NCBI GenBank assembly: GCA_028280565.1
Contig: JANQLQ010000323.1
Location: 26,734-90,733, forward strand
DNA from: Fulvivirga sp.
GTDB lineage: Bacteria > Bacteroidota > Bacteroidia > Cytophagales > Cyclobacteriaceae
Direction: 5' to 3'
DNA: 64,000 bases
The first letter of the stretch is position 1. Each line of letters starts with the position of its first letter. A program made the position numbers and the translations under genes. The notes beneath the pieces are model-generated. The model ran no database searches. It saw nothing but the letters and a program-made list of their open reading frames with translations, and was not told the origin of the DNA. Below are positions 44,214-53,983 of this stretch, one piece after another.

Positions 44214-44588
44214 ATGAAAGAAGGAAAAGCAATAGAAGTACATGAATACGAGGCAATCCGCAATACACTAAAATATTACGTTAATGGTGCGTTTGCGGGA
44301 AAAAGCGATATTATGAAAAATGCATTTCATGAATTAGCTCAAATTTACGGTCAGTTGGGTGATCAACAATTTGCCGATCCGATACAAGCTCTTTACACTT
44401 ATGTTGATGAGCACCCACCTGCGGAAGACTTAAAATATGCTATTCGGTCAGTAGACAGAAGTGGGGATGCAGCTACTGCTCGTGTTGAGATTACCAATTG
44501 GCATGGTCACACGTTCACTGATTTTTTCACTTTATTAAAAATTGACCAGGGTTGGGTGATCACCAATAAGATCTTTACTCTTCATTAA
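44214..44588 (+). CDS. NTF2-like protein (lumazine-binding/SnoaL-like)
   Basis: This 124-residue single-domain protein has the cone-shaped NTF2 fold pattern: helix EYEAIRNTLKYYVNGAFAGK, then MKNAFHELAQIYGQLGDQQF, and a strand-rich half with ARVEITNWHGHTFTDFFTLL and GWVITNKIFTLH. It matches the Lumazine_bd_2 type. There is no signal peptide. Members range from small-molecule binders to isomerases, and no catalytic residues can be named with certainty. It is likely the target of the divergent MmyB-type regulator. Confidence 0.85.
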   Translation: MKEGKAIEVHEYEAIRNTLKYYVNGAFAGKSDIMKNAFHELAQIYGQLGDQQFADPIQALYTYVDEHPPAEDLKYAIRSVDRSGDAATARVEITNWHGHTFTDFFTLLKIDQGWVITNKIFTLH

Positions 44589-44736
44589 CTCTTTTGAAAC
44601 CTGGTGTAAAGAATTCTTAGACCCTGGTGGATTACAACTTACGGGTTGGCCAAAACATAAAAGTCATAGTGTATACAAGTTAGCCAGCTAACAAAAGAAA
44701 AATTATGTATCTCTGCCAATAAGTCCATAAAGCCCA

Positions 44737-44878
44737 GAAATTTTTGGTAATTCTGCCGAGTTTTAGCTGAACCTTAACCCGCAATCGTGAACAGAAAAAA
44801 GTAAGATGCGAGAACAAGGACATAATCAAATCAATTAAATTTTACAAGAGGCTTCTTAGTTTCTAGGCACACCAGGTT
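44737..44878. repeat. R3 dispersed repeat, copy 2
   Basis: This is the second R3 copy (see 43005-43135). It directly adjoins the 3' side of the IS982-type transposase relic, so R3 may be an old IS end. Confidence 0.55.
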
Positions 44879-44894
44879 TAGATATTTGACTCAA

Positions 44895-45156
44895 TAATGA
44901 GTCTTTTAATTCTATCAGTGTATTTTCATATTGTTCTTAATGTTGGTAATCAAGTGTAAGGCCTTTGTCAATTCTTTGAAAAGATAGCCTTTATCGGCAT
45001 ACAGTTTCCCTTTTAGAGCTTTGATAAAGGCTTTATTTTCAAGGGCGCCTGATCATCGGTGTTGTGGTCGGTAACGACGAAGTTGAGCAATTCCACTTTA
45101 TCATTGATCAGGGTATGGGGCTTGAACTCGAAGAAATAAACCACCGTAGACTTGCC
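44895..45156 (-). pseudogene. IS982-family transposase relic
   Basis: Reading the minus strand from 45156, the frame gives GKSTVVYFFEFKPHTLINDK then VELLNFVVTDHNTDDQAPLK. After a frame change near 45045 it gives ENKAFIKALKGKLYADKGYL followed by FKELTKALHLITNIKNNMK. This is the middle and C-terminal part of an IS982 transposase (family phrase GFKLHLIINDKGE...KGKLFADKGYI). At least two frameshifts and a missing N-terminal half show that it is dead. No IS ends could be matched. Confidence 0.85.
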
Positions 45157-45212
45157 AAATTAAGCTAACCTCTCGAAACTATTCGATGAAAATCTTGCAG
45201 AGATCATGAAAG

Positions 45213-45899
45213 CTAACTATCAAACTTTGGAATTGGACTAACTTCAATTATTTGATTGAGCTCTTCATCCTCGTACAGAGTTGTGGTAATGATATCCTCT
45301 TCACATGTAACCGTACCGGTTTGCCTCTCAATGTTTCCAGGAGCCAAATAATCAGTGACAAATACAACCCTAAATTGTTGGTCTCGATAGCCGAGGTAAA
45401 CTGGTAGTATCCTGATGTACGACTGCCCCTCAGGTTCATCCAATTCAATAGCCACCCCCACATAGACTAAACCATTGCGTAGGGTGATCATTAAAAAAGC
45501 CGAATTGACGTTACTGTAGAGAAGATCTTTTTGCATAGAGTTACCAGTAGTTTCAATGGCTCGTGCCAAATACCATTTTTCTATATCCTCATTAGCCCTT
45601 CTTTTATACAGGTTAAAGCTTAAGGTCCAAATAATTGCTATCAGAAATGCCAGTAGGGACGGATATAAAAAACTGATCTCATTGGAAACTTGTGGTAACT
45701 GGTTGGAAATCCCAGGAATTATCCATTTTAGGATGGACCAAAGGGTGTAGGCGATAAGAAAAAAGATGAATGCGACTATCAGGGAGTCAAATATGAGGCG
45801 CTGTCGTTCTAATCGTATATATCTATGTCTCGTACTTATGGATCGGGTAAGAAAATAGTAGCCTCCCAATAAAGGAAGGAGCAATATACTCCAGCTCAT
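45213..45899 (-). CDS. Membrane protein, unknown function
   Basis: This 228-residue protein has three hydrophobic segments: about 4-16, 37-62 and 78-97 (SFLYPSLLAFLIAIIWTLSF). The C-terminal half (about 100-228) is soluble and beta-rich (LITLRNGLVYVGVAIELDEP, then YIRILPVYLGYRDQQFRVVF). It probably acts at the inner membrane with a cytoplasmic domain. The start ATG overlaps the stop of the small upstream gene (45896-45899), so the two are translationally coupled. I do not recognise the family. Confidence 0.65.
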   Translation of the reverse strand: MSWSILLLPLLGGYYFLTRSISTRHRYIRLERQRLIFDSLIVAFIFFLIAYTLWSILKWIIPGISNQLPQVSNEISFLYPSLLAFLIAIIWTLSFNLYKRRANEDIEKWYLARAIETTGNSMQKDLLYSNVNSAFLMITLRNGLVYVGVAIELDEPEGQSYIRILPVYLGYRDQQFRVVFVTDYLAPGNIERQTGTVTCEEDIITTTLYEDEELNQIIEVSPIPKFDS

Positions 45900-46057
45900 T
45901 CAGTATGTCTTGCGGATAGTCGAATGAGCTTTTTTAGCCTTTTTTGAAAGGCTTCAGAGCTTAGTAATTTAGGAGCCGAAATGGCAAAAGTTCCAGACCC
46001 TGTGATCTCAACCATTTCATTATTTATCACTTGCTCCCTGTTCAATTTTGTTTTCAT
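45896..46057 (-). CDS. Small protein coupled to the membrane protein gene
   Basis: A 53-residue protein starts at the ATG at 46057 (MKTKLNREQVINNEMVEITG); an upstream ATG at 46096 is also in frame. It is basic at the end (AFQKRLKKLIRLSARHTE) and has no recognisable domain. The four-base ATGA overlap with the next gene and lack of competing frame support it as real. Confidence 0.5.
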   Translation of the reverse strand: MKTKLNREQVINNEMVEITGSGTFAISAPKLLSSEAFQKRLKKLIRLSARHTE

Positions 46058-46162
46058 AGCTAAAATCGTCCAAATATTATAACGCAATATGGTCAAGTTT
46101 AGTTGTTTTTCCTAAAATATACGTCCTAGTATGGCTTGAGGGTCTTTTGGCTTGGATTCATG

Positions 46163-46906
46163 TTATTTTAAGACCTTAGCCTTATTGAATTCCCAATTCA
46201 TTCGATCTATGTTCGTCACGGAGATCTCCTGGGGACATTCTACCTGGCAAGCTTTTGTGTTAGAGCAATGGCCGAAACCCTCGGCATCCATTTGAGCGAT
46301 CATGCCCAGCGCCCGTTGTTGTGCTTCTGCTTTACCCTGGGGCAATTTGGCCAAGTGTGTGATCTTAGCCGAAGTGAATAATGCAGCACTACCATTTTTA
46401 CAGGTGGCCACACAAGCTCCACAGCCTATGCACGCCGCAGAATCGAAAGCAGACTCTGCTTCATCGTGGGTAATAGGGATGGCATTGGCTTCAGGCGCGT
46501 CGCCCACAGGAGTAGAGATAAATCCTCCCGCCATAATGATCCTGTCAAACGCGGATCGATCAATTTTCAAATCCCGGGTAACCTTAAAAGCACCTCCCCT
46601 GAAGGGTTCAATATAAATGGTATCGCCGTCAGAAAAACTACGCATATGTAACTGGCATGTGCTTGTGCCTGCCAGTGGTCCATGCGCTCTCCCATTGATA
46701 AAGAGGCCGCAGGTACCGCATATGCCCTCACGGCAGTCATGGTCAAACTCCACCGGCCGCTCATCGGAGAGAATGAGCTTCTCGTTCAAATAGTCCAGCA
46801 TTTCTAAAAATGACATGTCTTCCTCTACTCCTTCTAACTGGTAGTCCACCAGCTTACCGGGAGTATTTGCGTTCAATTGGCGCCAGATCTTGAGTTTTAA
46901 TTTCAT
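46163..46906 (-). CDS. sdhB: Succinate dehydrogenase/fumarate reductase iron-sulfur subunit
   Basis: This 247-residue subunit carries electrons from the flavoprotein to the membrane quinone site. The [2Fe-2S] ligands are in DHDCREGICGTCGLFINGRA and a later STCQLHM; the [4Fe-4S] and [3Fe-4S] ligands are in CIGCGACVATCKNGSA and FGHCSNTKACQVECPQEISV. It follows sdhA by 89 bases in the order sdhC-sdhA-sdhB, as in Bacteroidota and epsilonproteobacterial fumarate reductase-type operons. Confidence 0.97.
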   Translation of the reverse strand: MKLKLKIWRQLNANTPGKLVDYQLEGVEEDMSFLEMLDYLNEKLILSDERPVEFDHDCREGICGTCGLFINGRAHGPLAGTSTCQLHMRSFSDGDTIYIEPFRGGAFKVTRDLKIDRSAFDRIIMAGGFISTPVGDAPEANAIPITHDEAESAFDSAACIGCGACVATCKNGSAALFTSAKITHLAKLPQGKAEAQQRALGMIAQMDAEGFGHCSNTKACQVECPQEISVTNIDRMNWEFNKAKVLK

Positions 46907-46995
46907 CGATATTGTTGTTTGTTGATAGCTAGCCGTTGATCACTAATTTCCGTTCATTGCCGGACAAAACGATCAAAGACCAACTCCCTACTATT

Positions 46996-48960
46996 TCACT
47001 TTTTATAATTTCGCGCGATCAGCTTTGTCTCCTCGAACACCAACTGTTCTTTATGTAAAATGGGCTCCTTGTCTTCCCCCTGGTAATCCCAACAAGAGAT
47101 GAAGCAGAAGTTCTCATCATCCCGGAGCGCCTCGCCATCTTCTGTTTGGTATTCTTCTCGAAAATGTGCGCCACAGGATTCGTTTCTTGTGAGGGCATCA
47201 TAACACATGAGCTCTCCAAATTCAAGGTAATCTGCTACCCTGCCTGCTTTTTCCAGCTCAGAGTTTATTTCCCCGGCAGTACCCGGTACTTTTAAGTCCG
47301 TCCAGAACTCTTCTCTCAACTTCCGGATACTTTCGATCGCCGTTTTTAATCCTTTTTCGTTACGTGTTACGCCACAGTAGTCCCAAATCAACCTCCCTAA
47401 CTTTTTGTGGAAGTAATCGGCCGGCTTGCTGCCTTTTATGGAGGTGAGTTTCTCCAACAAGTCCGAGGCCGCCTTTTCAGCTTCTGCAAACTCCGGCAGA
47501 TCCGTGTCAATAGTGCCGGTCTTTATATCATCTGCCAGGTAGTCACCAATGGTGTAAGGGATGATAAAATAGCCATCTACACAAGCTTGCAGTAAAGAGT
47601 TAGCCCCAAGCCGGTTAGCGCCATGATCTGAAAAGTTACATTCGCCCAAGGCATAAAGACCCGGTATAGAAGTACTTAATTCATAATCCACCCACAAGCC
47701 CCCCATGGAAAAGTGTGCCGCAGGGCTGATTTTCATCGGTTCCTTGTAAGCATCCACCCCGGTGATCTTTTCATACATGCGGAAAAGATTGCCATAGCGC
47801 TCTTTGATCTTATCCAGCCCATACTCAGCGATAGCGGCTTTGAAATCAAGATAGACGGCGTTTTTCATTTGTCCCACGCCATGCCCGGCATCGATCCGCT
47901 CTTTGGCCGCACGAGAGGAGATGTCCCTGGGGGCGAGATTACCAAACGCGGGATAGCGGCGCTCGAGGTAATAGTCTCGTTCTTCTTCCGGGATATCATT
48001 AGGATGGCGGTGATCTCCTTGCTGTTTAGGCACCCATATCCGCCCGTCGTTGCGGAGGGACTCTGACATTAATGTGAGCTTAGACTGGTGCTCTCCCTGC
48101 TGGGGAAGCGAGGTAGGATGTATCTGGGTCCAGCTTGGCGAGGCCATCAGCGCCCCTTTTTTATGCGCACGCCAAATGGCCGAACCGTTGCATCCCATAG
48201 CCAAGGTGGAAAGGTAAAATATCTTTCCAAAGCCTCCTGAAGCCAATATTACGGCATGAGCGCTATGGCGCTCTATTTCACCCGTGTCGAGATTCCTCGC
48301 TATGATCCCCCGCGCTTTTCCGTCTACCATTACCAGTTCCAGCATTTCATGACGGGTGAAAAGCTCTACTTTTCCAGCACTTACCTGCCGCATTAGGGCT
48401 GAATAGGCCCCTAATAGCAGTTGCTGCCCGGTTTGCCCGCGGGCGTAAAAAGTTCTACGCACCTGTACCCCGCCGAAAGAACGATTTGACAGGTATCCAC
48501 CGTATTCACGTGCGAAAGGCACCCCTTGGGCCACGGCTTGGTCGATCAGGCTGGCGGAGCATTCCGCCAGGCGGTACACGTTAGCCTCCCGGGCCCTGAA
48601 ATCCCCCCCTTTCAGGGTGTCGTAAAACATGCGGTAGACATTATCCCCATCGTTCTGGTAATTTTTCGCTGAATTCACCCCACCCTGTGCTGCTACGGAG
48701 TGCGCGCGCCGGGGAGAATCTTGGAAACAAAAAGATTTGATATTGTAACCGGCCTCGGCTAATGAAGCAGCGGCTGCACTCCCAGCCAACCCCGTACCTA
48801 CAACGATGATATCCAGCTTCTTTTTGTTATTGAAACTCACCAACCGGCAGGTAGCCTTGTAATGGCTCCATTTTTCTTGGAGTGGCCCCTTGGGGATCTT
48901 TGCACCCGGTACGCCTTGGGCACTTTCATTTATCGTGGACTCCGAAGGTGATAAATTCAT
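46996..48960 (-). CDS. sdhA: Succinate dehydrogenase/fumarate reductase flavoprotein subunit
   Basis: This 654-residue flavoprotein oxidises succinate to fumarate in the TCA cycle or the reverse. It has the FAD dinucleotide fold [20 protein letters not shown], the flavin-linking His-containing block [20 protein letters not shown], the active-site stretches [17 protein letters not shown] [20 protein letters not shown] and [12 protein letters not shown], and [20 protein letters not shown] near the FAD. About 650 residues is the length of the sdhC-type B-class (FrdA-like) enzymes of Bacteroidota. Its start overlaps the end of sdhC by four bases. Confidence 0.97.
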   Translation of the reverse strand: MNLSPSESTINESAQGVPGAKIPKGPLQEKWSHYKATCRLVSFNNKKKLDIIVVGTGLAGSAAAASLAEAGYNIKSFCFQDSPRRAHSVAAQGGVNSAKNYQNDGDNVYRMFYDTLKGGDFRAREANVYRLAECSASLIDQAVAQGVPFAREYGGYLSNRSFGGVQVRRTFYARGQTGQQLLLGAYSALMRQVSAGKVELFTRHEMLELVMVDGKARGIIARNLDTGEIERHSAHAVILASGGFGKIFYLSTLAMGCNGSAIWRAHKKGALMASPSWTQIHPTSLPQQGEHQSKLTLMSESLRNDGRIWVPKQQGDHRHPNDIPEEERDYYLERRYPAFGNLAPRDISSRAAKERIDAGHGVGQMKNAVYLDFKAAIAEYGLDKIKERYGNLFRMYEKITGVDAYKEPMKISPAAHFSMGGLWVDYELSTSIPGLYALGECNFSDHGANRLGANSLLQACVDGYFIIPYTIGDYLADDIKTGTIDTDLPEFAEAEKAASDLLEKLTSIKGSKPADYFHKKLGRLIWDYCGVTRNEKGLKTAIESIRKLREEFWTDLKVPGTAGEINSELEKAGRVADYLEFGELMCYDALTRNESCGAHFREEYQTEDGEALRDDENFCFISCWDYQGEDKEPILHKEQLVFEETKLIARNYKK

Positions 48961-49622
48961 GGCATATGATATTTGAAGAAAACAAAAATCGGGATAACTA
49001 TAAAACCGACGGTCAGGATCAAGGTTAGACCTATTCCACTATAGTATAAGAAATTTGACAGTTTCCTAGGGTATATCCCCAAGGTTTTAAAGGCACTATG
49101 AACACCATGCAGCAAATGGTATCCTAAAGCGATAAAAGCCACAGTATAAAACCCCAGGTACCATAGCTGGCCGAAAGACTCTACCACGATGGAGAACAGG
49201 TCTTTGTTCCCTTCACGGTCCAATGGCAAGGAACCAAACTTATACTCAAACCAAAAATCTTTCATATGCACGACCAGGAATAGGAGAATGACTGTACCGA
49301 GTATACCCATGTAACGTGAGTACCATGGGCTGGCCGTGCCCCTGCGGTCATAAGCGTACCCACCACAAGCCGCCTGCCGGTTCTTTACAGTGATCACTAG
49401 TGCATAGACGGCATGAAGCACGATCGAAGCGTAGAGCAAATAAGAAATAACTTTAATAAAAAAGTTGCTCGTCATGAATTTTGAATAAAGATTAAACTGG
49501 ACAGCAGCTTTTTCAGGCGGGAGAAGTAACTGCAAGTTGCCCACCAAGTGGACCACCAGGAAAAGACAGAGGAACAGGCCGGTCAAAGCCATAAGATTCT
49601 TCCGCGCAAGTGTTGTATTCAT
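48957..49622 (-). CDS. sdhC: Succinate dehydrogenase cytochrome b subunit
   Basis: This 221-residue membrane anchor has five hydrophobic helices and histidines suited to ligating two haems (VHLVGN near 25, [34 protein letters not shown]). It matches the single-anchor class B SdhC of Bacteroidota. It is the first gene of the operon; a 126-bp gap separates it from the antiporter gene upstream. Confidence 0.95.
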   Translation of the reverse strand: MNTTLARKNLMALTGLFLCLFLVVHLVGNLQLLLPPEKAAVQFNLYSKFMTSNFFIKVISYLLYASIVLHAVYALVITVKNRQAACGGYAYDRRGTASPWYSRYMGILGTVILLFLVVHMKDFWFEYKFGSLPLDREGNKDLFSIVVESFGQLWYLGFYTVAFIALGYHLLHGVHSAFKTLGIYPRKLSNFLYYSGIGLTLILTVGFIVIPIFVFFKYHMP

Positions 49623-49748
49623 AGGTAGGAATTTTAGCAGTTGTGTTGTTTGTGATTCCTAAGCTAAGTAAAACGGGACAGGCTAAAAAAACAAGGAACC
49701 CCAGTGGTAGTTGGACCTGATATAGGTCAATCCACCGGGTGTCAAAAA

Positions 49749-51332
49749 TCAAGTTGCTACCTTTTTGTTTTGAATTTGCTCAAGCACATCTTCGGCAAAA
49801 CCATGCCCGGCCTCGGCGTATACGTTGAAGGTGATGCAACCTAGTTCTACAAGTTCCTTCTCTTCATCATTAAAGCGCGCCACAACGGCAATATCGCCAG
49901 TGTAGTCCAGTTGTTTTAGCAGGGCTACCACTTCGATATTTTCACTATGATTGGTCAAGCTGATAAAAACAAGTTCTCGCTGTTGGAGTTGGGCATGCAG
50001 TAAAAACTCGCTATCCGTGGCATCTCCATGCACACAACGGATCCCGTTGGCATTATGGTGCTGCACCTTACCCAGGCTAGCATCTACACCGATAAGATCA
50101 TGGGGATAGAGATTGTAAAGGTATTGATATACACCCAGGCCTATCCTCCCCATACCCAACACTACGATCTTACCTTCTCCCAACTCTACGGGAACATCTT
50201 TGGCAATCAAATGCTTACGTTCAAACCGCTGGAGCCATGATGCGTAACGCGCCTGGATCAGGTGAACACGGGTATTGAAGGGCACAGCGATAAAAAAGGA
50301 AACCGCCATTGCCAGGGCCAGTGTAGTTACCCACTCCCCGGATAACAGGCCGCTACTCGAGGCCAGCGCGGCCACGATCAACCCGAACTCGCTATAATTG
50401 AATAGGGACAAAGAAGTGAGCAACGAAGTACGCGCTCTCAGCCTGGACAGCACAAGTAACAGGAAATAAATCACCGGCCTAATAAATACCAAAATACACA
50501 AGACCAATACGACGATAAGCTTGTCACCGGAAGGAAATCCGTTATAGCCTATGTTGATAAAAAAGCCGATGAGGAAGAGGTCTTTGAAGTTGACCAGATT
50601 TTCGTACAGCTCCTTACTTTTACGTGTATTGCCAATCAAGATACCAAATACCAGTCCTCCTAAACTTCCTTTGAGTTGGACGGCTTCAAACAATACAGCA
50701 CCAAATATGGCCAAAGCTATTCCAAAAAGTGTCAACAACTCTCCATGGCCCACCTTTTGTAGTACTAAAAGGAGCACCGGCCTGGCTAAAGGCAGGGCCA
50801 TTAACCCTAGCGCTGCTAAACTGGGCGGTTTACCGGAAGATATTACTAAGAAGGAAACCGCGGCAAGGTCTTGCAGGATAAGGATACCAATAGCGATCTT
50901 GGCATAGAGCGAGGTATTTTCCCCGCGCTCGTCAAAAATTTTAACGGCAAATACTGTACTTGAGAATGACAGGGCAAATGCCATGAGCCAGGCCGTAGAA
51001 TTCTTTTCCATAGCCGCTGCCGGTATTATCCATCCCACTGCCGTGATCACAAATACCGTGATCGGGATCATAATGACCATTTGCATGCCGGCCACACCCC
51101 ATACCTGTGGGGCGGCAAGCTCTCTCAAGTCCAGCTTGAGGCCAATGGTAAAAAGTAACAAAAGAACACCTAGATCAGCAATGGGCGTGATCGCCTCTTG
51201 GCTTCCCAAGCCTAGGCCGTGGGCCACAAAGCCAGCCATCAGGTACCCCAACAGCGGGGGATACCCTATACTTTTAAAGACCAGCCCGGCAGCAAAAGCT
51301 AGTAAAATGACAAGAACTATGGGCTCTAACAT
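49749..51332 (-). CDS. Kef/YbaL-type cation:proton antiporter with TrkA-N domain
   Basis: This 527-residue protein has an N-terminal Na+/H+ exchanger-type membrane domain (about 1-385, 11-12 helices; YPPLLGYLMAGFVAHGLGLG, IADLGVLLLLFTIGLKLDLR, ALSFSSTVFAVKIFDERGE) and a C-terminal RCK/TrkA-N domain (about 395-515; KIVVLGMGRIGLGVYQYLYN, VHGDATDSEFL). It resembles the YbaL or RosB/KefB group of K+ or Na+:H+ antiporters regulated by nucleotides. Co-directional with sdhC but 126 bases away; whether it is co-transcribed is unclear. Confidence 0.92.
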   Translation of the reverse strand: MLEPIVLVILLAFAAGLVFKSIGYPPLLGYLMAGFVAHGLGLGSQEAITPIADLGVLLLLFTIGLKLDLRELAAPQVWGVAGMQMVIMIPITVFVITAVGWIIPAAAMEKNSTAWLMAFALSFSSTVFAVKIFDERGENTSLYAKIAIGILILQDLAAVSFLVISSGKPPSLAALGLMALPLARPVLLLVLQKVGHGELLTLFGIALAIFGAVLFEAVQLKGSLGGLVFGILIGNTRKSKELYENLVNFKDLFLIGFFINIGYNGFPSGDKLIVVLVLCILVFIRPVIYFLLLVLSRLRARTSLLTSLSLFNYSEFGLIVAALASSSGLLSGEWVTTLALAMAVSFFIAVPFNTRVHLIQARYASWLQRFERKHLIAKDVPVELGEGKIVVLGMGRIGLGVYQYLYNLYPHDLIGVDASLGKVQHHNANGIRCVHGDATDSEFLLHAQLQQRELVFISLTNHSENIEVVALLKQLDYTGDIAVVARFNDEEKELVELGCITFNVYAEAGHGFAEDVLEQIQNKKVAT

Positions 51333-51522
51333 TTTTCGATTTGTGGTGGTGGTTTGCCTGGGTTCTACACCACAATTATGATCAAAATATCACAAGTTAT
51401 AACGCGATGCCCCAAAGAAATCAAGAATTGAAGAGTAACAAACTGACAATCAACTAGAAATACCTTCACAAGGTGTCGATCATACGGCTATGCGACTTTC
51501 GGATCATAGGGATGGGTCAGGG

Positions 51523-51891
51523 TCATGACTCGCTGACCGGCGCATGAGAAAGATTAGTACTGTACCAGATCACGATGGCTGCAAGTCCTACATTCATAAT
51601 ACTGACCAGCAGGCTGATCACATCTTGATGAACCCAATGAAAGTACAAACTTATGAGGGTTAAAAGGCCAATGAATAAAGCCGCCCATATCCTTGACCTG
51701 GGGATCAACAGGCCAGAAGCCAAAACTATTTCTCCAATGCCTACAAAACCAAGCAAAGAACAGGAGTAGCCCCACCCTGCTAAGGTAAGATCGCCACGAC
51801 CGTATAACTTGTTAAAGCCATCGGTAAAGAACTCGCTAAAAAGCACTAAGGCAATCGTCCAAAGCAGCAGATTTTTCATCAGTGATGTCAT
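51523..51891 (-). CDS. DoxX family membrane protein
   Basis: This 122-residue protein has four hydrophobic helices and the DoxX pattern (LFSEFFTDGFNKLYGRGDLT, then FVGIGEIVLASGLLIPRSRI). Members sit with quinone or thiosulfate oxidation genes or alone; the substrate is unknown. It stands alone after a 190-bp gap. Confidence 0.85.
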   Translation of the reverse strand: MTSLMKNLLLWTIALVLFSEFFTDGFNKLYGRGDLTLAGWGYSCSLLGFVGIGEIVLASGLLIPRSRIWAALFIGLLTLISLYFHWVHQDVISLLVSIMNVGLAAIVIWYSTNLSHAPVSES

Positions 51892-52133
51892 GTTAAAAAG
51901 TACGCCGGGTAGTTACTTGGGGTTCAAGGTATTAGACCAATAGCACTGCCGCCCCTATGAAATGAGGCTGACCTTCTGCAAAAGACTTAACTATTCCTAT
52001 TATTGTGTTGCGTTGACGGTTTTAAGGATTTAACCTAAGGCAAACATGCAAAAGCCGCGACTTCGACAAAAATGCCAGGCTCAAACCGGGAGTAAAGAAC
52101 AGTATAAAACGATATGACAAGAAATAATCCAGC

Positions 52134-52865
52134 ATGACAACTCGAAAAAATATTTCTGTCCTCATTTTAGGGGCCAACTCGGACGTGGCCAAAGAGTGCA
52201 TTTTACTTTATACCGCCAAGGGTTATAACGTAATGGCCGCCTCTAGGAGTACTGAACAGCTCGAGGATTTCGTAAAACGATATAACTTGACCCGGCAAGT
52301 ATATGTATTGTATTTCGACGCCACAGATTTTGACAGCCACCGTGAATTTTATGAGCAACTGCCTTCCAAACCTACCATAGTGCTCTATGCCGCCGGTTTT
52401 TTAAAAGACAATGAAGAAGCACTGGTCGATTGGCACGGCAGCTACCAAATGATGAAGGTACACTATTGCGGCGCGGTATCTATTTTGAACCTGGCAGCTA
52501 CCGACCCTGGTAATCCACATTTAAAAAAGATCATAGGGCTATCTTCCTTGTCTGGCGTAAGGGGGCGGAAGAGTAATTTCATCTACGGCAGCACTAAATC
52601 CGCCTTCACGCAGTATTTAGCAGGACTACGCCAGTACCTTTTTCCTAGGAAAATAGAGGTAAACGTGATCGTGGCAGGCTATATCCGCAGTAAAATGACA
52701 GAAGGCCTGAACCTCACAGAATCGCTGATGCTGGAGCCCAGTTTTATCGCCCAAGCCGTAGTGAACGCCAAAAAACAATTGATCATCGTACCCGGGCTTA
52801 AATGGAAGATCATTTATCATATCCTGAGAGTGCTTCCCGAACGGATCGTGGCAAGGTTACCATAG
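52134..52865 (+). CDS. Short-chain dehydrogenase/reductase
   Basis: This 243-residue NAD(P)-dependent oxidoreductase has the cofactor motif LILGANSDVAKECILLYTAK, the NNAG-equivalent as YAAGFL, and the catalytic triad in IGLSSLSGVRGRKSNFIYGS followed by TKSAF (Ser, Tyr, Lys). The GANSDVAKxCA opening and C-terminal PERIVARLP recall DprE2-like epimerisation/ketoreductase SDRs, but a role in cell-envelope sugar metabolism is only inferred. It stands alone upstream of the carotenoid genes. Confidence 0.88.
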   Translation: MTTRKNISVLILGANSDVAKECILLYTAKGYNVMAASRSTEQLEDFVKRYNLTRQVYVLYFDATDFDSHREFYEQLPSKPTIVLYAAGFLKDNEEALVDWHGSYQMMKVHYCGAVSILNLAATDPGNPHLKKIIGLSSLSGVRGRKSNFIYGSTKSAFTQYLAGLRQYLFPRKIEVNVIVAGYIRSKMTEGLNLTESLMLEPSFIAQAVVNAKKQLIIVPGLKWKIIYHILRVLPERIVARLP

Positions 52866-53278
52866 TAGTAAATAAATACTAGCGCGGGTTGTCCAAACCC
52901 GTGCTTATACATGGACAGGTTCTCTGAACCTGCTGAAGCCCCCATAGAACACCGCATCCTTAAATAATGAAATTGTTAAAGTCAAAAAGGTGAGCACCCC
53001 ATCATTTCCCAGGTTCGAAGAGCCTGTCACAAGTCTTGTACAGGTCCAGGGAGCCTGCGCCAAAATGGAACCCACCCTAAAATAGCTAAAACAGGGTTTC
53101 ATAGTCATTACAATAACACAGCTAACTCTCGCGACCATTAAAAATAACACTTTATCCCTGGCTTAGTCCAAGCAAAGAAGCAGTTTGTTTGATCATCATT
53201 TGCCATCTAAATCAATAGTTTAAACAAGCTTGGACCCGGGTCCAATTCTTCTCAAAGCATTGCAACCAAAAGTGGATT
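52866..53278. other. Intergenic gap with R5 copy 2 and related hairpins
   Basis: Repeat R5 copy 2 (52873-52935, hairpins GCGGGTTGTCCAAACCCG and CAGGTTCTCTGAACCTG) is followed at 53012-53065 by two more hairpins of the same CAGG..GCCTG type. No gene is seen; the open frame on the minus strand at 52905-53150 is repeat-derived. Confidence 0.6.
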
Positions 53279-53983
53279 ATGTTGTTAAGAATGATACTCA
53301 TGGCAACACCTAAAATCACTATAAAAAGAGGTTTTTTATTCTACCTCCTTGATCAGCCGAAGCTGGTTTTCTCCATAGGCCTGGTCTGGTTATTCCATAT
53401 CTCGGGGATGATTGGTATCACCCTTGGATTCCAAAATTGGTTTCTACCCAAAACCCCGTTGAATTTGCTGCTGTGTTTTGCATTATTGCTTTGGAACTAC
53501 CCGTTAAATTCAATCAAAAAGTACCTGGTTACCTTCGTGTTTTTCAGTATCGGGATGTTCGTGGAATGGATAGGAGTACACCATGACTTTCTTTTTGGCG
53601 CTTATTATTATGGCAATAGCATGGGGGTAAAGCTAGACGGCGTACCCCTGTTGATCGGTGTAAATTGGGCTGTGTTGACGTTGATCACCGGCACCATCGC
53701 CCACCACCTAGCACACCGGCTGCTGGGCAGGGTGATCATCGGGGCTTTTTTGATGGTGTTTCTCGATTTCTTTTTAGAAGTTTCAGCGCCGCTGTTTGAC
53801 TTTTGGCACTGGGAAATAGGCCATGCCCCTATGAAAAATTTCATCACTTGGTTTTTGGTGTCAGCAGTTTTGCACTTCATCTTACAAGTCACCAAACTGG
53901 TTGGTAATCTTCAATTTTCTGCCCACCTTTATACAGCACAGCTATTGTTTTTTGCTTATTTCTATGGATTCCACCACGTTTGA
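53279..53983 (+). CDS. cruF: Carotenoid 1',2'-hydratase (CruF-like)
   Basis: This 234-residue polytopic membrane protein belongs to the DUF422 group that includes CruF, the 1',2'-hydratase that adds water to the end of gamma-carotene or similar. It has about six to seven hydrophobic helices and the family blocks FVEWIGVHHDFLFGAYYYGN, LDGVPLLIGVNWAVLTLITG and MVFLDFFLEVSAPLFDFWHW. ATGs at 53279, 53291 and 53300 are all possible starts. It overlaps the lycopene cyclase gene by 20 bases (start 53964), so the two are one operon. Confidence 0.87.
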   Translation: MLLRMILMATPKITIKRGFLFYLLDQPKLVFSIGLVWLFHISGMIGITLGFQNWFLPKTPLNLLLCFALLLWNYPLNSIKKYLVTFVFFSIGMFVEWIGVHHDFLFGAYYYGNSMGVKLDGVPLLIGVNWAVLTLITGTIAHHLAHRLLGRVIIGAFLMVFLDFFLEVSAPLFDFWHWEIGHAPMKNFITWFLVSAVLHFILQVTKLVGNLQFSAHLYTAQLLFFAYFYGFHHV

